From contig NZ_CP046907.1 of NCBI RefSeq assembly GCF_014083985.1, forward strand, positions 4,626,501-4,690,500: a DNA stretch of 64,000 nt, given 5' to 3'. Under the pieces are notes generated by a model that ran no database searches, was not told where the DNA came from, and saw only the letters and a list, made by a program, of their open reading frames with translations. The translations under genes were made by a program, and so were the position numbers. Of this stretch, positions 40,779 to 50,553 are shown in pieces (positions within the stretch are counted from its first letter, which is position 1; every line of letters starts with the position of its first letter). This DNA comes from Streptomyces sp. SCUT-3 (GTDB lineage: Bacteria; Actinomycetota; Actinomycetes; Streptomycetales; Streptomycetaceae).

Positions 40779-42335
40779 TCAGCGGGCGTCCTCCCCCTGC
40801 TCCTTCGCGGCCCCGCCCGAACGGGCCGGGACCGGGTCGCCGCTGCCGGCCTCCACCACGGCCCGGTCGCCCAGCGGCTCGTCCAGCCGGACCTCCACCG
40901 AGGTGCGCTCGGCGATCATGATGCAGGCCCGGTCGGGACGGTCGGGCCTCCCGGAGATCTCCACCGTCACCCGGTCGGCCGACTCCTCGGCGACGGCCCG
41001 GTAGGTGTTGCACACCCCGCCCCAGAAGTACAGGGTCAGCGTCCGCCCGTCCGCGCTGTACGACAGCGGCTCCGGGGACGTGCCCGCACCGGCGCCGACG
41101 TCCCCGCCGGCCGGGGCCGAGGGGTCCTCCTGCGGCGGGACGTCGAGGTACCGCGGGTCCACTGCGATCTGCGCCACCGGGTGGGTCCGCTCCACCCCGG
41201 GCTGGGCCACGTCGAACAGCCAGGACGGCACCAGCGCCTGGCGCCCCTCCACGGACTGCGCCGACAGGCCGAACCTGGCGCCCCGCACCTCCTGCACCGG
41301 CGCCTTCGAGGGCACGCACGGTGCGACCTCGCCGGGCCCGGGCGCCTCCTTCTTCGGGTCGGAGGGCGGCGGCACGGGGGCCGAGGGACAGGAGGCGATC
41401 CCCAGGTCGTCACCGGGTGCGCCGGCGTTCAGCAGCTCCAGGGCCTTCTTCGCACTGATCACCGGGTAGGCGCCGGGCTTCTCCTGCAGCGCGGCCAGCA
41501 TCCCGTGGGCGCTGACGACCTCCCCGTCCGGGCCGATCTGGGCCCCGGCCTCCCGGCCCTCGGTGGGCAGCCCGCCCACCTCGGGGGAGGCGGTCACCGT
41601 GCGCACCGCGCCAGAGGTGGCGGACGCGTCGACCTCCGGGTCCTGAAGTCCGAGGGCCTTCCACAGCGGGGCTGCCGCCCGCTCCGCCCGCTCGGCGGAG
41701 ACCGGGTCGCCGCCGGTGGCGCCCGGCCGGGAGAACGTCCAGTTGCCGGGCGACCCCTCGGTCACCTGCAGGGAGGGGCCCTCGCCCGGGTCCCCGGGCA
41801 ACGACCACGTGCCGTCGGCCAGCCGGGGGGAGCCCTTCAGGCCCAGGGCCTTCGCGAGCCGCACCACGTCCTGGCGCGGCACCTTCCCCGCGGTGGTGTA
41901 CACGTGCGCGCTGTCCGGGCCCTCGGGCAGCTTGCCGGTGGCCCGGTAGACGGCCCCGTTCGGGTCGGGCTCGCCCGGGGCGATCTGCCCGGGCGGCCCC
42001 CCGGCCCCGGGCGGGCCGTCGATCCGCAGCGGCTCGGGCCGCTCCCCGCCCGCGGCGGGGGAGGAGGACCCGGCCGGGCCGCCGTCCGCCGTCGCCGCCC
42101 AGTAGGCGCTGCCCCCGCCGGCCAGCAGCACCGCCGCCGCGACGGCGGCCACCGTCGCCCGGCTCCGGCGGCGCCGGGGCGGGCCGGAGGCGGTGGCGGC
42201 GGCGGAAGAGGGCGAGGTGACGTCGTCGGTGCCGCTGCCGGCAGCCTCGGGGGCGGTGCCGGCGTCACCGGGGGCGGCGCCGGTGTCGGCGGGGGCCTCG
42301 TCCGGCCGGTCCTGGGGCGTCTGCTCGCTGGCCAC
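40779..42335 (-). CDS. Membrane-anchored extracytoplasmic protein of unknown function
   Basis: A protein of 518 residues from GTG 42335, chosen because AAGGAG lies 8-9 bases upstream. An acidic, Ala/Pro/Asp-rich cytoplasmic N-terminus of about 50 residues is followed by RRRRSRATVAAVAAAVLLAGGGSAYWAA, a basic stop and a single membrane helix, then about 420 residues outside. There is a Ser/Pro-rich spacer, then a domain with AKKALELLNAG, and a C-terminal part RTLTLYFWGGVCNTYRAVAEES with paired cysteines. Such proteins are widespread in Streptomyces with no known role. Confidence 0.75.
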   Translation of the reverse strand: MASEQTPQDRPDEAPADTGAAPGDAGTAPEAAGSGTDDVTSPSSAAATASGPPRRRRSRATVAAVAAAVLLAGGGSAYWAATADGGPAGSSSPAAGGERPEPLRIDGPPGAGGPPGQIAPGEPDPNGAVYRATGKLPEGPDSAHVYTTAGKVPRQDVVRLAKALGLKGSPRLADGTWSLPGDPGEGPSLQVTEGSPGNWTFSRPGATGGDPVSAERAERAAAPLWKALGLQDPEVDASATSGAVRTVTASPEVGGLPTEGREAGAQIGPDGEVVSAHGMLAALQEKPGAYPVISAKKALELLNAGAPGDDLGIASCPSAPVPPPSDPKKEAPGPGEVAPCVPSKAPVQEVRGARFGLSAQSVEGRQALVPSWLFDVAQPGVERTHPVAQIAVDPRYLDVPPQEDPSAPAGGDVGAGAGTSPEPLSYSADGRTLTLYFWGGVCNTYRAVAEESADRVTVEISGRPDRPDRACIMIAERTSVEVRLDEPLGDRAVVEAGSGDPVPARSGGAAKEQGEDAR

Positions 42336-42488
42336 AGTGGTGCTCCTTCGGTTCCGCGTCGATCCCGTCGGCTTCGTTCCCCTTGCCCGGGGCACGGGTT
42401 GGACGGGACGGCGGACCGGTCGGTTCCACCCGGACGGAGCAAGACGCCGGGAACGGACCGGAAGGCACCGGGGGCGGACCGGGAGGCG

Positions 42489-42701
42489 TCAGTCGCCGTA
42501 GTCGGACATGCCGTCCAGCAGGTGCGCGGACTTCTCCGGAACGGTGACCCCGTGGATGTGCGAGGGCGGGGAGTGCACGGGGCGCACGGGGGCGTGGGAG
42601 GTCCAGCGGGGAGCCATCCGGCGGCAGTCGCCGACCAGTTCGTCGAGGGACTCGGGATCGTCCGGAGCGGGGAACGAGGAGGACGTCACGTGCTGGGCCA
42701 T
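42489..42701 (-). CDS. Small hypothetical protein
   Basis: A protein of 70 residues, MAQHVTSSSFPAPDDPESLDELVGDCRRMAPRW, ending VPEKSAHLLDGMSDYGD. It has a GGGAG ribosome-binding site in front of ATG 42701. No motif or signal is seen. A short protein at this place upstream of a PfkB kinase and beside a membrane protein is conserved in Streptomyces as far as I recall; the function is unknown. It is divergent from the kinase gene. Confidence 0.55.
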   Translation of the reverse strand: MAQHVTSSSFPAPDDPESLDELVGDCRRMAPRWTSHAPVRPVHSPPSHIHGVTVPEKSAHLLDGMSDYGD

Positions 42702-42863
42702 GCGGAACTCCCACAGGGATCGGGGGTGATGTTCGTGACCCTACGCACACCCCATCCCCGAAGAAAGCCCTACTTTCGGGTAGTTTCGCAGGGTCGGAGC
42801 GGGTGGCGCCTGCGGGTAGCGTTGACCGGTCAGTCAGCCGCCCCGTCCCAGGAGCATCCCGTC

Positions 42864-43838
42864 GTGCGCATAGCAGTCACCGGCTCCATCGCCACCGACC
42901 ACCTGATGACCTTCCCCGGCCGCTTCTCCGAGCAGCTGGTCGCCGACCAGCTGCACACGGTCTCCCTCTCCTTCCTGGTCGACACCCTGGACGTGCGGCG
43001 CGGCGGGGTGGGGCCCAACATCGCGTTCGGCATGGGGCTGCTCGGCCTGCGGCCGGTCCTGGTGGGCGCGGCCGGCGCGGACTTCGCCGAGTACCGCTCC
43101 TGGCTGGAGCGGCACGGCGTCGACACCGCCTCGGTGCACATCTCCGAGGTCCACCACACCGCCCGCTTCGTGTGCACCACCGACGACGACCACAACCAGA
43201 TCGCGTCCTTCTACACCGGCGCGATGAGCGAGGCCCGCTCCATCGAGCTCCAGCCGGTCGCCGACCGGATCGGCGGCCTGGACATGGTGATCGTCGGGGC
43301 CAACGACCCCGAGGCGATGCTCCGCCACACCGAGGAGTGCCGCTCGCGCGGGATCCCCTTCGCCGCCGACCCCTCCCAGCAGCTCGCCCGCATGAGCGGC
43401 GACGACATCCGGCAGCTGGTCGAGGGCGCCGAGTACCTGTTCACCAACGAGTACGAGAGCGCGCTCATCGAGAACAAGACCGGCTGGACGAACGAGGAGA
43501 TCCTCGGCCGCGTCGGCACCCGGGTCACCACGCTCGGCAGCAGGGGGGCGCGCGTGGAGCGGGCGGGCGAGGCCCCGGTGCTCGTCGGGTGCCCCGAGGA
43601 GGAGCGCAAGGTCGACCCCACGGGCGTCGGCGACGCCTTCCGGGCCGGATACCTGGCGGGCCTGTCCTGGAAGCTGGGCGCGGAGCGCTCGGCCCAGCTC
43701 GGCTGCATGCTGGCCACCCTGGTGATCGAGACCCTGGGCACCCAGGAGTACGAGCTGCGCCGCGGGCACTTCATGGAGCGCTTCGCCAAGGCGTACGGCG
43801 ACGAGGCCGCCGCCGAGGTCCGGGAGCACCTGGGCTGA
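42864..43838 (+). CDS. PfkB-family carbohydrate/adenosine kinase
   Basis: A protein of 324 residues from GTG 42864 (GGAG 11 bases upstream). RGGVGPNIAFGMGLLGLRPVLVG is the first PfkB signature. DPTGVGDAFRAGYLAGLSWKLG is the second, with anion hole Gly-Val-Gly-Asp and the catalytic Asp. IAVTGSIATDHLMTFPGRFSE and HNQIASFYTGAMSEA resemble the adenosine-kinase branch found in actinobacteria, so adenosine or a related nucleoside is a plausible substrate (inference). It lies 21 bases before the convergent cysteine desulfurase stop. Confidence 0.88.
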   Translation: MRIAVTGSIATDHLMTFPGRFSEQLVADQLHTVSLSFLVDTLDVRRGGVGPNIAFGMGLLGLRPVLVGAAGADFAEYRSWLERHGVDTASVHISEVHHTARFVCTTDDDHNQIASFYTGAMSEARSIELQPVADRIGGLDMVIVGANDPEAMLRHTEECRSRGIPFAADPSQQLARMSGDDIRQLVEGAEYLFTNEYESALIENKTGWTNEEILGRVGTRVTTLGSRGARVERAGEAPVLVGCPEEERKVDPTGVGDAFRAGYLAGLSWKLGAERSAQLGCMLATLVIETLGTQEYELRRGHFMERFAKAYGDEAAAEVREHLG

Positions 43839-43859
43839 CCGGGACGGCGCGCCCCGGGG

Positions 43860-45344
43860 TCACCCGTGGGCGCGCCGCACCAGGTAGGCGGTGCCCCCGC
43901 CCTCGGCGGGGGTCTCGCCCACGTACTCGTGGCCCAGCATCCGGCACCACTCGGGGACGTCCAGGCGGGCGGCCTCGTCGTCGGACAGCACGGCGACCAC
44001 CCGGCCCGGCGGGACGTCCCCGATCCTGCGGGCCAGCTCGATCACCGGGATCGGGCACCGCTTCCCCCGGGAGTCGACGACCGCCGCGGCGCCGCCCGGT
44101 GCCCGCCCGCCCCCCTCCGGCGGTCCCTCCTGCTCCTGCGTCTCTTCCTGATCCGGCGACCCCTCCGGTGCCTCCGGTGCCTGCGGCGGGGCCTGCTCCC
44201 GCGGCCCGCCCGCGACGGGGGCGGAGAGGGCGGACCGGACCCCGGCCACGATCCCGGGCAGGACGCCGAGGAAGCGCTCGACGTCCTCCTCGGAGGTGCC
44301 GCGCGGCAGCGACACCCTGACGTTCCCCTCGGACAGCACCCCCATGGCCTTCAGCACGTGGCTGGGGACCAGGGTGTCGGAGGTGCACGACGACCCCGAG
44401 GAGACGGAGAACCCGGCCCGGTCCAGCTCCGTCAGCAGCGCCTCGCCGTCGACGTACAGGCAGGAGAAGGTCACCAGGTGGGGGAGGCGCCGGCCGGGGT
44501 GGCCGACCACCTCCGTGTCCGGCACGAGGGCGGGGACGCGGGCCCGCAGCCGGTCCACCAGTGCCCGCAGCCGGGCCGCCTCGTCCGCCGCCTCCTGCCG
44601 GACGGCCCGCAGCGACGCGGCCGCCGCCACCGCCGCGGGCAGGTTGGGGAAGCCCGGGAAGCGGCCCGACTCGCGCTCGTCCACCGGGCGGGCGGGGGAG
44701 AAGCGGGTGCCCTTGCGCACGGCCAGCAGCCCGATCCCCGGGGGGCCTCCCCACTTGTGCGCGGAGGCGGTGAGCAGCGACCAGCCTCCGGGCGGGGCCT
44801 CCCAGCCCAGCGACTGGGCGGCGTCGACCAGCAGGGGCACCCCCTCCTCCCGGCAGGCCGCCGCGGCCTCGGCCACCGGCTGCACCGTGCCCGTCTCGTG
44901 GTTGGCCGACTGCACGCAGGCCAGCGCGGTGCCGGGGCTCAGCAGGGAGCGGAAGGCGGGCAGGTCGAGCAGGCCGGTGCGGTCCACCGGGGCGAGGTGG
45001 AACTCTCCCCCCGCCTCCTCGTGGGCCTCGGCCGCGTGCAGCACGCACGAGTGCTCGACGGACGAGACGACCAGCCGGCGGCCGACCCGCCGCCGGCCGG
45101 CGAGGGCCCCTGCCATGCCCGAGTGCACCGCGGCCGTACCCGAAGGGGTGAAGACCAGCTCGTCGGGGCGGCAGCCGACCGCCTCGGCGGCGGTCTCCCG
45201 CGCCGCGTCCAGCAGCAGCCGGGCGCGGCGGCCCTCGCGGTGGAGCCTGGCGGGGTCGGCCCAGCCCTCGTCCAGCGCGGCGAGCAGGGCCTGCCGGGCT
45301 ACCGGGTGCAGGGGGGCGGCGGAGGCGGCGTCGAAGTAGGGCAC
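43860..45344 (-). CDS. Cysteine desulfurase fused to a TusA-like sulfur carrier domain
   Basis: A protein of 494 residues from GTG 45344 (VPYFDAASAAPLHPVARQAL, the usual N-terminus). Residues 1-375 form a NifS/IscS-type PLP enzyme: SSVEHSCVLHAAEA, DAAQSLGWEA, the PLP lysine in LTASAHKWGGPPG, and a catalytic Cys in SVSSGSSCTSDTLVPSHVL. After an acidic Gln/Glu/Pro linker, residues 420-494 are TusA-like with RGKRCPIPVIELARRIGD (CPxP persulfide motif). It would take sulfur from cysteine and hand it to its own carrier domain. It is divergent from ctaC. Which thio-pathway it feeds is unknown. Confidence 0.9.
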   Translation of the reverse strand: MPYFDAASAAPLHPVARQALLAALDEGWADPARLHREGRRARLLLDAARETAAEAVGCRPDELVFTPSGTAAVHSGMAGALAGRRRVGRRLVVSSVEHSCVLHAAEAHEEAGGEFHLAPVDRTGLLDLPAFRSLLSPGTALACVQSANHETGTVQPVAEAAAACREEGVPLLVDAAQSLGWEAPPGGWSLLTASAHKWGGPPGIGLLAVRKGTRFSPARPVDERESGRFPGFPNLPAAVAAAASLRAVRQEAADEAARLRALVDRLRARVPALVPDTEVVGHPGRRLPHLVTFSCLYVDGEALLTELDRAGFSVSSGSSCTSDTLVPSHVLKAMGVLSEGNVRVSLPRGTSEEDVERFLGVLPGIVAGVRSALSAPVAGGPREQAPPQAPEAPEGSPDQEETQEQEGPPEGGGRAPGGAAAVVDSRGKRCPIPVIELARRIGDVPPGRVVAVLSDDEAARLDVPEWCRMLGHEYVGETPAEGGGTAYLVRRAHG

Positions 45345-45595
45345 GTCGAGGAACGGTAGCCGAGGACTCCGGCGGGCTGTCAGAACTCCCCGCGGGGCGG
45401 GCACTCCACTCCTTCGAGGGGCCCGGAGAAGGCCGCCCGGCGCGTTAGCCCCACCTGCCCGCGCACCCTCAAATCGAGTCCAGTAGGGTTTGGTCCGCAT
45501 AAACATCCACACCCTGCTCGCGCCCGGTACGGAACGTCAGCCCAACAGCCGGCGGCCGCCCCCGAACGCGGGCGAGACTCTCGGGAAGGCGCTAC

Positions 45596-46570
45596 GTGAG
45601 TCCCTACGGCTCCGACCGCTCGTCGCGGCGCCCGATGCGGCGGAAGCTGCCGCAGGCGCTTGCCGCGGGCCTGGTCCTTGCGACCGCAACCGGTTGCACA
45701 TACGAGGACTTCCCCCGCCTCGGAATGCCCAGCCCCGCCACGGAGCAGGCGCCTCGGATCCTGTCCCTGTGGCAGGGGTCCTGGGCGGCTGCCTTCGCTG
45801 TCGGCGCTCTGGTCATCGGCCTGATCCTGTGGAGCGTCTTCTTCCACAGGCGCAGCCGCACCAAGATCGAGATCCCCCAGCAGACCCGGTACAACATGCC
45901 CATCGAGGCGCTGTACACGGTCGTGCCGATCATCATCATCGCGGTCCTCTTCTACTTCACCGCGCGTGACGAGAACGAACTGCTCAAGACCTCCGAGAAG
46001 CCGCAGCACGTGGTCAACGTGGTCGGCTACCAGTGGAGCTGGGCGTTCAACTACATGGAGGACGTGGACGGGGACCCGGCCACGCCGGCCAAGACGCCCA
46101 GCCAGGTCGCCATGCTCCCGAAGACGATGCTCGACAACGCCCCGAAGGGCGCCGAGGGTGTCTACGACGCGGGCATCCCCGCCACCAAGGTGAAGGGCGC
46201 CCCGAGCCCCGGGCCGGTCCTGTACCTGCCCAAGGGCGAGACCGTCCAGTTCATCCTCAGCTCGCGGGACGTCATCCACTCCTTCTGGGTGCCGAACTTC
46301 CTGTTCAAGATGGACGTCATCCCCGGCAAGACCAACGTCTTCGAGGTGACCCCCAACAAGGAGGGCACCTTCGTCGGCAAGTGTGCCGAGCTCTGCGGCG
46401 TGGACCACGCCCGGATGCTCTTCAACGTCAAGGTGGTCTCCCCGGAGGAGTACCGGGCGCACCTGAAGACGCTGAAGGACAAGGGCCAGACCGGGTACGT
46501 CCCGGCGGGCATCGAGACCGTGGGTGCCGCGGAGGAGTCTGGCACCCAGCGGACGGAGAGTGAGCAGTGA
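45596..46570 (+). CDS. ctaC: Cytochrome c oxidase subunit II
   Basis: A protein of 324 residues. An N-terminal lipoprotein-type signal ([13 protein letters not shown]) and two membrane helices ([38 protein letters not shown]) precede the cupredoxin domain. The CuA site is visible in [18 protein letters not shown] and the late [16 protein letters not shown] (two Cys, His, Met). It accepts electrons from the bcc complex in the supercomplex. The GTG start at 45596 has GGAAGG before it, and its stop overlaps the ctaD start. Confidence 0.95.
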   Translation: MSPYGSDRSSRRPMRRKLPQALAAGLVLATATGCTYEDFPRLGMPSPATEQAPRILSLWQGSWAAAFAVGALVIGLILWSVFFHRRSRTKIEIPQQTRYNMPIEALYTVVPIIIIAVLFYFTARDENELLKTSEKPQHVVNVVGYQWSWAFNYMEDVDGDPATPAKTPSQVAMLPKTMLDNAPKGAEGVYDAGIPATKVKGAPSPGPVLYLPKGETVQFILSSRDVIHSFWVPNFLFKMDVIPGKTNVFEVTPNKEGTFVGKCAELCGVDHARMLFNVKVVSPEEYRAHLKTLKDKGQTGYVPAGIETVGAAEESGTQRTESEQ

Positions 46571-48369
46571 GCATCCTCAAGGAATCCCAGGGTGCCGTCG
46601 CGGCCGAACCGGCCGCGCCCGCACCCCCGGTGCGGCGAAAGCAGCCCGGCAGCGCGGTCGTGAAGTGGATCACCACCACCGACCACAAGACCATCGGCAC
46701 GCTGTACCTGGTCACCTCGTTCGCGTTCTTCTGCATCGGCGGCGTCATGGCGCTGCTGATGCGCGCCGAGCTCGCCCGCCCGGGCACGCAGGTGATGACG
46801 AACGAGCAGTTCAACCAGGCATTCACCATGCACGGCACGGTGATGCTGCTGATGTTCGCCACCCCGCTGTTCGCCGGCTTCGCCAACTGGATCATGCCGC
46901 TGCAGATCGGCGCGCCCGACGTGGCGTTCCCGCGGCTGAACATGTTCGCCTACTGGCTGTACCTGTTCGGCTCGCTGATCGCGCTGGGCGGCTTCCTCAC
47001 CCCGCAGGGTGCGGCCGACTTCGGCTGGTTCGCCTACACCCCGCTGTCCGACGCCATCCGCTCGCCGGGCCTGGGCGCCGACCTGTGGATCATGGGTCTG
47101 GGCATGTCCGGCTTCGGAACGATCCTCGGCTCGGTCAACTTCATCACCACGATCATCTGCATGCGGGCCCCCGGCCTGACCATGTTCCGCATGTCGATCT
47201 TCACCTGGAACGTCCTGCTCACCAGCGTGCTGGTGCTGCTGGCCTTCCCGGTCCTGGCCGCCGCGCTGTTCGCCCTCGAGGCCGACCGCAAGTTCGGTTC
47301 GCACATCTTCGACCCGGCCAACGGCGGGGCGCTGCTGTGGCAGCACCTGTTCTGGTTCTTCGGGCACCCCGAGGTCTACATCATCGCGCTGCCGTTCTTC
47401 GGCATCATCAGCGAGGTCGTCCCGGTCTTCTCCCGGAAGCCGATGTTCGGCTACATCGGCCTGATCGCGGCCACCGTCTCGATCGCCGGCCTGTCGGTCA
47501 CGGTGTGGGCGCACCACATGTACGTCACCGGCGGCGTGCTGCTGCCGTTCTTCTCCTTCATGACGTTCCTGATCGCGGTGCCCACCGGTGTGAAGTTCTT
47601 CAACTGGATCGGCACGATGTGGAAGGGGTCGCTGAGCTTCGAGACCCCGATGCTGTGGGCGATCGGCTTCCTGATCACCTTCACCTTCGGCGGTCTGACC
47701 GGCGTCATCCTGGCCTCGCCGCCGCTGGACTTCCACATCTCCGACTCGTACTTCGTGGTGGCCCACTTCCACTACGTGGTCTTCGGAACCGTGGTCTTCG
47801 CGATGTTCTCCGGCTTCCACTTCTGGTGGCCGAAGTTCACCGGCAAGATGCTCGACGAGCGCCTGGGCAAGATCACCTTCTGGACCCTGTTCGTCGGCTT
47901 CCACGGCACCTTCCTGGTGCAGCACTGGCTGGGTGTCGAGGGCATGCCCCGCCGCTACTCCGACTACCTGGCCGCGGACGGGTTCACCACCCTGAACGGC
48001 CTGTCGACCATCTTCTCCTTCGTGCTCGGCCTGTCGATGCTGCCGTTCTTCTACAACGTGTGGAAGACCGCCAAGTACGCGCCGAAGATCGAGGTCGACG
48101 ACCCCTGGGGCTACGGCCGCTCCCTCGAATGGGCGACCTCCTGCCCGCCGCCGCGGCACAACTTCCTCACCCTGCCGCGGATCCGCTCCGAATCGCCGGC
48201 CTTCGACCTCCACCACCCGGAGATCGCGGCGATGGAGCTGGAGCAGAACTCCGACAGGGACGCACTCCGCCACCCGGAGACCGCCGCGCTGGAGCTCGAG
48301 GAGAAGGCCGACGGCGACAGCGGCACCCGTGCCGCCGGTGCCGCTGAGCGCAAGGAGGACCGGAAGTGA
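46567..48369 (+). CDS. ctaD: Cytochrome c oxidase subunit I
   Basis: A protein of 600 residues with twelve membrane helices. Haem and copper ligands are seen: the first haem His in [27 protein letters not shown] with CuB His and the cross-linked Tyr, [11 protein letters not shown] with two more CuB His, and [11 protein letters not shown] with the two axial His. The C-terminal 60 residues are charged and cytoplasmic (Glu/Ala/Asp-rich). GTG 46567 overlaps the ctaC stop (GTGA). It is the catalytic core of the aa3 oxidase. Confidence 0.97.
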   Translation: MSILKESQGAVAAEPAAPAPPVRRKQPGSAVVKWITTTDHKTIGTLYLVTSFAFFCIGGVMALLMRAELARPGTQVMTNEQFNQAFTMHGTVMLLMFATPLFAGFANWIMPLQIGAPDVAFPRLNMFAYWLYLFGSLIALGGFLTPQGAADFGWFAYTPLSDAIRSPGLGADLWIMGLGMSGFGTILGSVNFITTIICMRAPGLTMFRMSIFTWNVLLTSVLVLLAFPVLAAALFALEADRKFGSHIFDPANGGALLWQHLFWFFGHPEVYIIALPFFGIISEVVPVFSRKPMFGYIGLIAATVSIAGLSVTVWAHHMYVTGGVLLPFFSFMTFLIAVPTGVKFFNWIGTMWKGSLSFETPMLWAIGFLITFTFGGLTGVILASPPLDFHISDSYFVVAHFHYVVFGTVVFAMFSGFHFWWPKFTGKMLDERLGKITFWTLFVGFHGTFLVQHWLGVEGMPRRYSDYLAADGFTTLNGLSTIFSFVLGLSMLPFFYNVWKTAKYAPKIEVDDPWGYGRSLEWATSCPPPRHNFLTLPRIRSESPAFDLHHPEIAAMELEQNSDRDALRHPETAALELEEKADGDSGTRAAGAAERKEDRK

Positions 48370-48764
48370 AGATCCAGGGCCGCATGTTCCTGTGGCTGTC
48401 CCTCTTCCTCCTGGCGATGGCCATCGTCTACGGACTGTGGTCCAAGGAGCCGGTGGGCACCACCGCCCTGTTCCTGTCGTTCGGCCTGAGCGTGATGATC
48501 GGCTACTACCTGGCGTTCACCGCGCGCCGGGTGGACACCGGCGCCCAGGACCGCGAGAACGCCGAGGTCTCGGACGACGCCGGCGAGCTGGGCTTCTTCA
48601 GCCCGCACAGCTGGCAGCCGCTCGCCCTGGCGCTCGGCGGGGCGTTCATCTTCCTGTCCGTCGCGGTCGGCTGGTGGCTGGCGTTCTTCTCGGCGCCCCT
48701 GCTGCTGATCGGCCTCTTCGGCTGGGTCTTCGAGTACTACCGCGGAGCCGACCAGCGCTACTGA
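48366..48764 (+). CDS. ctaF: Cytochrome c oxidase subunit IV (actinobacterial)
   Basis: A protein of 132 residues with four membrane helices in two pairs ([38 protein letters not shown], then [18 protein letters not shown] and [19 protein letters not shown]). This matches the small CtaF subunit of actinobacterial bcc-aa3 oxidases. GTG 48366 overlaps the ctaD stop by GTGA, so ctaC-ctaD-ctaF is one tightly coupled operon. It ends at the hairpin 48783-48834. Confidence 0.94.
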   Translation: MKIQGRMFLWLSLFLLAMAIVYGLWSKEPVGTTALFLSFGLSVMIGYYLAFTARRVDTGAQDRENAEVSDDAGELGFFSPHSWQPLALALGGAFIFLSVAVGWWLAFFSAPLLLIGLFGWVFEYYRGADQRY

Positions 48765-48782
48765 GCAGGTCTTCCGCAGCAC

Positions 48783-48834
48783 ACGGGCCGGGGCCCGGGT
48801 CACCGCAGTCGCGGCGGCCCGGGCCCCGGCCCGT
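48783..48834 (+). terminator. Terminator of the ctaCDF operon
   Basis: Perfect 17-bp arms (48783-48799 and 48818-48834) with an 18-nt loop, 18 bases after the ctaF stop, followed by a TTGT stretch. Confidence 0.92.
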
Positions 48835-48878
48835 TGTCATGGTCATCTGATGCCGAAATGCCCTTCTGTTCCTAGCAT

Positions 48879-50081
48879 GTGCCCATGGAACACGGATTCC
48901 GTCGCCGCACGGCGATCTGCTGCGCATTACTGGTGCCGTCCCTCGCCCTGGCGGCCGCGGGCTGCACCGGCCGCACCTCCACCGAACTGCGGGACGCCTC
49001 GGGCCTGGTCTCCTACAACGTCTCCGGCGACGGCGTCGACCCCGGCGAGACCGTACGGGTGACGGTGCGGAAGGAGGCCGGCGACAGGATCACCGGCGTG
49101 AGGGCCACCGACGGCTCAGGACGCCCCGTGGAGGGCGAACTGACCGGCGACGGCACCGCGTGGCGCAGCACGTCCGCCCTGGCCTCACAGGCGCGCTACA
49201 CCCTCCGGGTGACCACCGTCGACGCCTCCGGCGCCCGGGGCGCGGCCGTCCACGAGTTCCGCACGGCCCGGGCCGGCAACCTCCTGGACATCGCCCTGGG
49301 CCCGGCCGAGGGGCTGTACGGGGTCGGGCAGCCCGTCACCGCGCAACTCAGCGCGCCCGTGGAGGACCGCCGGGCCAGGGCCGTGGTCGAGCGGGGCCTG
49401 GAGGTGACCTCGCGGCCGGCCGCCGCACAGGGCTCCTGGCACTGGGTCGACGACCGGACCCTGCACTACCGCCCCCGCACCTACTGGCCCGCGCACGCCA
49501 CCGTCCGGGTGCGCGCGCAACTGGACGGCGCCCGCGTGGCCGGGGACCTGTACGCGGGGCCGGACCCGGAGCTGGAGTTCCGCACCGGGGCGAGGACGGA
49601 GGCGGTGATCGACGCCGCCTCGCACACCATGAAGGTCGTCCGCGACGGGAAGGTGCTGCGCACCTTCCCGGTGACCACCGGCAAACCCGGCTTCGAGACC
49701 CGCAACGGCGTCAAGGTCGTCCTCGCCCAGGAGCCGTTCGTGCGGATGACCGGCGCCAGCATCGGCATCCCCGAGGGCAGCCCGGAGAGCTACGACCTGC
49801 CCGTCGAATGGGCGGTCCGGGTCACCTGGAGCGGCGAGTACGTGCACGCGGCCCCCTGGTCGGTGGCCGCCCAGGGCGTGGCGAACGTCAGCCACGGCTG
49901 CACCGGGATGAGCACCGAGGACGCCCGCTGGTACTTCCACGAGACCAGGCCCGGCGACATCGTCCGGGTGGTCAACAGCGGGGGCGGCGAGATGGAGCCG
50001 TTCGGCAACGGCTTCGGCGACTGGAACCTGGAGTGGCAGCAGTGGCTCGCGGGCAGCGCGCTCGGCGGCGCCGACGCCTGA
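48879..50081 (+). CDS. L,D-transpeptidase (YkuD) lipoprotein with Ig-like domain
   Basis: Up to 400 residues. A lipoprotein signal ends LALAAAGC (Cys about 29). Residues 40-240 contain two beta-sandwich Ig-like domains (VSYNVSGDGVDPGETVRVTVRKE, and LYGVGQPVTAQLSAPVEDR). The YkuD catalytic domain follows: EAVIDAASHTMKVVRDGKVL, and the His/Cys active site in NVSHGCTGMSTEDARWY. It makes 3-3 crosslinks in peptidoglycan, as in other actinobacterial Ldts. GTG 48879 and ATG 48885 are both possible; no strong ribosome-binding site decides. It lies between the two halves of the respiratory locus. Confidence 0.93.
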   Translation: MPMEHGFRRRTAICCALLVPSLALAAAGCTGRTSTELRDASGLVSYNVSGDGVDPGETVRVTVRKEAGDRITGVRATDGSGRPVEGELTGDGTAWRSTSALASQARYTLRVTTVDASGARGAAVHEFRTARAGNLLDIALGPAEGLYGVGQPVTAQLSAPVEDRRARAVVERGLEVTSRPAAAQGSWHWVDDRTLHYRPRTYWPAHATVRVRAQLDGARVAGDLYAGPDPELEFRTGARTEAVIDAASHTMKVVRDGKVLRTFPVTTGKPGFETRNGVKVVLAQEPFVRMTGASIGIPEGSPESYDLPVEWAVRVTWSGEYVHAAPWSVAAQGVANVSHGCTGMSTEDARWYFHETRPGDIVRVVNSGGGEMEPFGNGFGDWNLEWQQWLAGSALGGADA

Positions 50082-50088
50082 CGGCCGG

Positions 50089-50119
50089 GCGGCGCGCCGG
50101 GAACCACCCGGCGCGCCGC
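50089..50119. terminator. Bidirectional hairpin between the L,D-transpeptidase and receiver genes
   Basis: Perfect 13-bp arms GCGGCGCGCCGGG (50089-50101) and CCCGGCGCGCCGC (50107-50119) with a 5-nt loop; ACGGCC (50081-50086) and GGCCGT (50122-50127) extend the stem across a small bulge. Confidence 0.85.
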
Positions 50120-50148
50120 GGGGCCGTCCTGGGCGCCGCCCGGGTCCC

Positions 50149-50553
50149 TCAGCCGACGGCGGGCGCCAGTCGGGCGCGCAGCAGCCCGGCGAGGGAGCGC
50201 GCCAGCGCCACCGGGTCCACCGGGAGGACCGCGGTGGCGTCCGCCCGGCTCCAGGTGGCCAGCCACGCGTCCTGCGGGCGTCCGATCAGCAGCAGCACCG
50301 GCGGGCAGCGGTAGATCTCGTCCTTGATCTGCCGGCAGACGCCCATCCCGCCGGCCGGGACGGCCTCGCCGTCGAGCACGCAGGCGTCCACGCCGCCCTG
50401 CTCCAGGGCCGTCAGAACGGCCGGCAGCGTCGCGCACTCCAGGATCTCCACCCGGGGCAGGTCCGCGGCCGGCCTGCGGCCGATCGCGAGCCGGACCTGT
50501 TGGCGGGTGTTCGCGTCGTGGCTGTAGACCAGCACCGTGGCGGTCGGCTCCAT
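50149..50553 (-). CDS. Single-domain, degenerate response-regulator receiver
   Basis: A protein of 134 residues with the receiver fold and no output domain. TVLVYSHDANTRQQVRLAIG replaces the usual acidic pocket (only one Asp), CVLDGEAVPAGGMGVCRQIK keeps an Asp at the phosphorylation strand, but AVLPVDPVAL lacks the conserved Lys. It is therefore an atypical receiver that may bind without normal phosphorylation. A minus-strand gene between the plus-strand ctaCDF and ctaE-qcrCAB operons, with ATG at 50553; the same arrangement is known from other Streptomyces. Its target is unknown. Confidence 0.8.
   Translation of the reverse strand: MEPTATVLVYSHDANTRQQVRLAIGRRPAADLPRVEILECATLPAVLTALEQGGVDACVLDGEAVPAGGMGVCRQIKDEIYRCPPVLLLIGRPQDAWLATWSRADATAVLPVDPVALARSLAGLLRARLAPAVG

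Noticed and set aside
40314-43838. A 1174-codon frame that appears to join ErpA to a PfkB kinase
   Set aside because: It exists only because the erpA frameshift enters a frame left open by high GC; the middle part is antisense to the 40779-42335 gene and the kinase has its own start at 42864.
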